Positions 61,746 to 64,000 of a DNA stretch of 64,000 nt are shown here, piece after piece. The notes beneath the pieces are model-generated. The model made no database searches. It was given only the letters and a program-made list of their open reading frames with translations, and was not told the origin of the DNA. The number at the start of each line of letters is the position of its first letter. Positions within the stretch are counted from its first letter, which is position 1. Both the position numbers and the translations under genes were made by a program. Source of the DNA: Thermoanaerobaculum sp. (GTDB taxonomy: Bacteria; Acidobacteriota; Thermoanaerobaculia; Multivoradales; UBA5704); assembly GCA_021154885.1 (NCBI GenBank), contig JAJKHS010000144.1, positions 124,001-188,000 on the forward strand. Direction: 5' to 3'.

Positions 61746-63650
61746 GTGACGCTCCATTCCGGCAGGATCTTCCTGGCCTGCCTGTTGCCGCTCTTCGTGG
61801 CCGCGGCGTCGCCCGCGGCGCCGGCCCCCGATCCCCTGCCGGCGCTTCTGGCGCAGGGCGTGGCCGGCCTCGCCTTCTCGTCCGACGGCTCGAAGGTCCT
61901 GGTGTCGATGAACCCCGGCGGCGTGTACAACGCCTTCGCCGTCTCCGTAGCGGGGGGCACGCCGGTCCAGCTCACGCGCTCGACGAAGTACCCGGTCTTC
62001 ATCGCGTCCTATTTCCCCCACGACGACCGCTTCGTCTTCCACAGTCACAAGGCGGAGGGCGAGCCCGAGCACGTCTACGTCCGGGAGCTCGACGGCACGG
62101 AGACCGACCTCTCCCCCGGCAAGGGCTCCCGCTTCAAGGGCTGGAGCCCGGATGGCGGCTCGTTCCTCCTCGACGAGGACCAGCGCGGCTCGGGAGTCGA
62201 CAACGTCTACGAGGTCTCCACCCAGCCCGGCTACGCGCGCAAGGTGATCTATCAGAACACCCCGAAGACCCCGCTCGCCTTCGCCTCGCCGGACCGCCGC
62301 CACCTGGTCCTGACCCGGTGGCCGTACGACCTCTGCCGTGAGATCCACGTCCTCGACCTGAAGACGAACCAGATCCACTCCATGATCTCGGGCGAGGGGG
62401 CGATGGTCCACCTGCCGGTGGCTTTCACTCCCGACGGCGACAACCTGCTCATCCTGTACGACGGCGGCAAGGAGTTCCTCTACCTGGCCCGGGCCAACGT
62501 CGCCACGGGCGTGGTCAAGACCCTGGTGCGCAAGGACTGGGACATCCTCGCCGGCGTCGGGTCGCCCGACGGCAAGCTCCTCGCCCTGACCGTGGGGGGC
62601 GACACGAGCTCGCACCTGGAGCTCTACGACGCCTCCACCTTCAAGCCGGCTCCCGTCTCCCTGCCTCCCGGAATTCCGCTCGACGGCGTGGTGAGCGCTG
62701 TGGCCTTCTCCCCCGATTCCAGGACCCTGGCCTTCATCCACGCCACCAGCGGCTCTCCCCCCGAGGTCTGGGCCCTCGACCTGGCGAAACCCGGTCCCCC
62801 CCGCAAGCTGATCCAGGGCGGCCGGCCCGAGCTCCCCGCCGGCTCGCTGGTGGCCGGCAAGGTGGTGCGGTTCCCCTCGTTCGACGGGCTGCAGGTGCCG
62901 GGCATCCTCTTCCAGCCGCCCGGCGCGGGGCCGGACCACAAGGTGCCGGCGGTGATCTGGGTCCACGACGGCCCCAGCCGGCAGACGCGGCTGGACTACG
63001 AGCCGTTCCTCCAGTACCTCGTCTCGCGCGGCTATGCCGTCTTCGCCGTCAATCACCGGGGGAGCTCCGGCTACGGCAAGACCTTCCAGGGGATGGACGA
63101 CACCCGGCACGGCGACGTCGACCTGCGGGACTGCCTGGCCGCCAAGACCCTGCTCCAGGGCACGGGCTGGATCGATCCGGAGCGCATCGCCATCGCGGGC
63201 GAGGGGCACGGCGGCTTCCTGGCCCTCGACGGCCTCGCGCTCCATCCCAAGGAGCTCGCCGCCGGGGTGAGCTTCTTCGGCCCGTTGGACTGGGGGCGCT
63301 TCTTCGGCGCCCTGCGGCCGTACGATCCCATGCGCGAATTCTACACGCAGGAAATGGGGTCGCTGTCCGAGGCGCCCTGGAAGCGCTTCTCGCCCATCTT
63401 CCACGCCGGCGAGGTCGTCCGCCCCGTGCTGGTGGTCCAGGGCGAGAACGACACCGTGACCCTGCCGCAGGAGGCGCAGGCCTTCGTGACGGCGGTGAAG
63501 GCGAAGGGGGTGCCGGCGGAAGAGGTGGTCCTCCCCGGCGAAGGGCACGGCTTCTCCATGACGGAGGCCCAAGAGACGGCCTATCGGGCGGCGGCCGACT
63601 TCCTCGACCGCCACCTCAAGGCCGCGGCGAAAACCGTGAAAAAGAAGTGA
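61746..63650 (+). CDS. Secreted S9-family homologue lacking the catalytic serine
   Basis: 634 residues, GTG start with AGGAAGGA upstream and a signal peptide (IFLACLLPLFVAAASPAAPA). A propeller (about residues 30-380) precedes an alpha/beta-hydrolase domain. The nucleophile elbow reads IAIAGEGHGGFLAL: Gly487 occupies the position of the GxSxG serine (codon GGG, 63204-63206). Asp in QGENDTVTLP and His in GEGHGFSM remain. It is probably not a peptidase and may bind peptides. Its 3' end overlaps the convergent deacetylase by 35 bp. Confidence 0.8.
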   Translation: MTLHSGRIFLACLLPLFVAAASPAAPAPDPLPALLAQGVAGLAFSSDGSKVLVSMNPGGVYNAFAVSVAGGTPVQLTRSTKYPVFIASYFPHDDRFVFHSHKAEGEPEHVYVRELDGTETDLSPGKGSRFKGWSPDGGSFLLDEDQRGSGVDNVYEVSTQPGYARKVIYQNTPKTPLAFASPDRRHLVLTRWPYDLCREIHVLDLKTNQIHSMISGEGAMVHLPVAFTPDGDNLLILYDGGKEFLYLARANVATGVVKTLVRKDWDILAGVGSPDGKLLALTVGGDTSSHLELYDASTFKPAPVSLPPGIPLDGVVSAVAFSPDSRTLAFIHATSGSPPEVWALDLAKPGPPRKLIQGGRPELPAGSLVAGKVVRFPSFDGLQVPGILFQPPGAGPDHKVPAVIWVHDGPSRQTRLDYEPFLQYLVSRGYAVFAVNHRGSSGYGKTFQGMDDTRHGDVDLRDCLAAKTLLQGTGWIDPERIAIAGEGHGGFLALDGLALHPKELAAGVSFFGPLDWGRFFGALRPYDPMREFYTQEMGSLSEAPWKRFSPIFHAGEVVRPVLVVQGENDTVTLPQEAQAFVTAVKAKGVPAEEVVLPGEGHGFSMTEAQETAYRAAADFLDRHLKAAAKTVKKK

Positions 63651-64000
63651 GCGCGATCCCCCGGGCGCGGAGGAGGTCCGGGAGACGGGGATCGCACAGC
63701 GCCGCCGTCTCCCCCTCCCAGCCGTAGCCCCAGGGGTAGGCCGCGGCGAGGGCATCGTCGCCGATTCCGGGGTGGCAGACCAGCTCGGAGACGCCCTTGA
63801 TATCTGTAAGGGCGTCTGCGAGCCGCTCGAAGGTCAGCCGCCCCGCATCCAACACCCCCACCGTGCGGTCCGTGGTCCGCAATTCCTCCTGCGCCAGCAG
63901 CCGTCGGCGGGCGCCGCGCCCCACCCTGTTCAACACGGCGATCTCGATCGAACGCCTGGAGAATCGACGGGCCGTGGCCGGTTCGCAGGGAATGCGGACG
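63616..64000 (-). CDS. YdjC/HpnK-family carbohydrate deacetylase, 5' end cut by window
   Basis: The open frame continues to the right edge, so about 128 C-terminal residues are visible. VRIPCEPATARRFSRRSIEI at the edge and GVSELVCHPGIGDDALAAAY, then EGETAALCDPRLPDLLRARGIAL match the C-terminal half of YdjC/HpnK/ChbG deacetylases, including the metal-site His in CHPG. These remove N-acetyl groups from sugars or glycolipids. The internal GTG at 63936 is not the start. Confidence 0.7.
   Translation of the reverse strand, partial: VRIPCEPATARRFSRRSIEIAVLNRVGRGARRRLLAQEELRTTDRTVGVLDAGRLTFERLADALTDIKGVSELVCHPGIGDDALAAAYPWGYGWEGETAALCDPRLPDLLRARGIALTSFSRFSPRP

Overview
This 64 kb window is high-GC bacterial chromosome, densely packed with short gaps and many 4-bp stop/start overlaps. 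Several features suggest an Acidobacteriota-like soil or sediment bacterium, possibly Thermoanaerobaculia: two secreted S9 peptidase homologues, a large BNR/sortilin-type secreted protein, an M28 peptidase, a GWxTD lipoprotein, several ABC-2 exporters and an Os1348/NHLP-like small protein. That assignment is inference from gene content; there is no rRNA or other phylogenetic marker beyond tsaD, and I saw no tRNA.

Layout. 1-3.4 kb: a small promoter/mini-ORF/terminator unit, a vapBC-type toxin-antitoxin (TA) pair and a NYN/OST-HTH RNA-associated protein. 3.4-12.5 kb: HD phosphohydrolase, YfhO-like membrane protein, Wzm/Wzt polysaccharide exporter, mazEF-type TA, DUF3467, GWxTD lipoprotein, Coa1-like protein, tsaD, and an Lrp-type regulator with an EamA exporter. 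12.5-13.4 kb: a degenerate about 20.5-bp repeat array and a frameshifted antitoxin remnant. 13.5-21.8 kb: BNR protein, class II Fic protein, lytic transglycosylase, alpha/beta hydrolase, a hicBA cassette bracketed by a 35-bp direct repeat, and an FkbM methyltransferase. 21.9-28.9 kb: ECF sigma, a fused anti-sigma/FecR/DUF3352-like protein and two ABC exporter pairs, apparently one operon. 28.9-39.3 kb: YagU-like protein, B3/4-domain protein, HAD, zwf, aldo/keto reductase, M28 and S9 peptidases, ExeA/GspB-like pair. 39.3-40.0 kb: a RelE-like TA. 40.0-49.5 kb: a complete arginine operon (argR-argG-unknown P-loop-argC-argD-argF'-argB-argE'-argH) of the N-acyl-citrulline type. 49.5-58.0 kb: a sigma-54 activator followed by an inverted repeat and a -24/-12 promoter candidate, then an Os1348/NHLP-like small protein with HlyD, two ATPases, TolC and two permeases. 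58.0-58.6 kb: a second repeat array. 58.6-64 kb: Uma2, GIY-YIG, Uup-like ABC-F, an S9 homologue lacking its catalytic serine, and a partial YdjC/HpnK deacetylase cut by the right edge.

The most notable observations are these. (1) Two repeat arrays, unrelated in sequence, share the same about 20-21 bp palindrome-like unit, the same six-unit (122-124 bp) higher-order period, and the same position directly after a transporter stop codon. (2) A P-loop protein of unknown function sits inside an arginine operon that has no glutamate N-acyltransferase gene and whose carbamoyltransferase looks succinyl-specific. (3) A self-contained sigma-54 circuit appears to control an NHLP-like small protein and an envelope-spanning exporter. 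(4) Many starts lie 6-7 nt after a -10 hexamer, indicating frequent leaderless transcription. (5) A hicBA cassette has inserted precisely at a convergent gene junction.

All calls come from reading the sequence and from memory of protein families; no alignment or database search was run.
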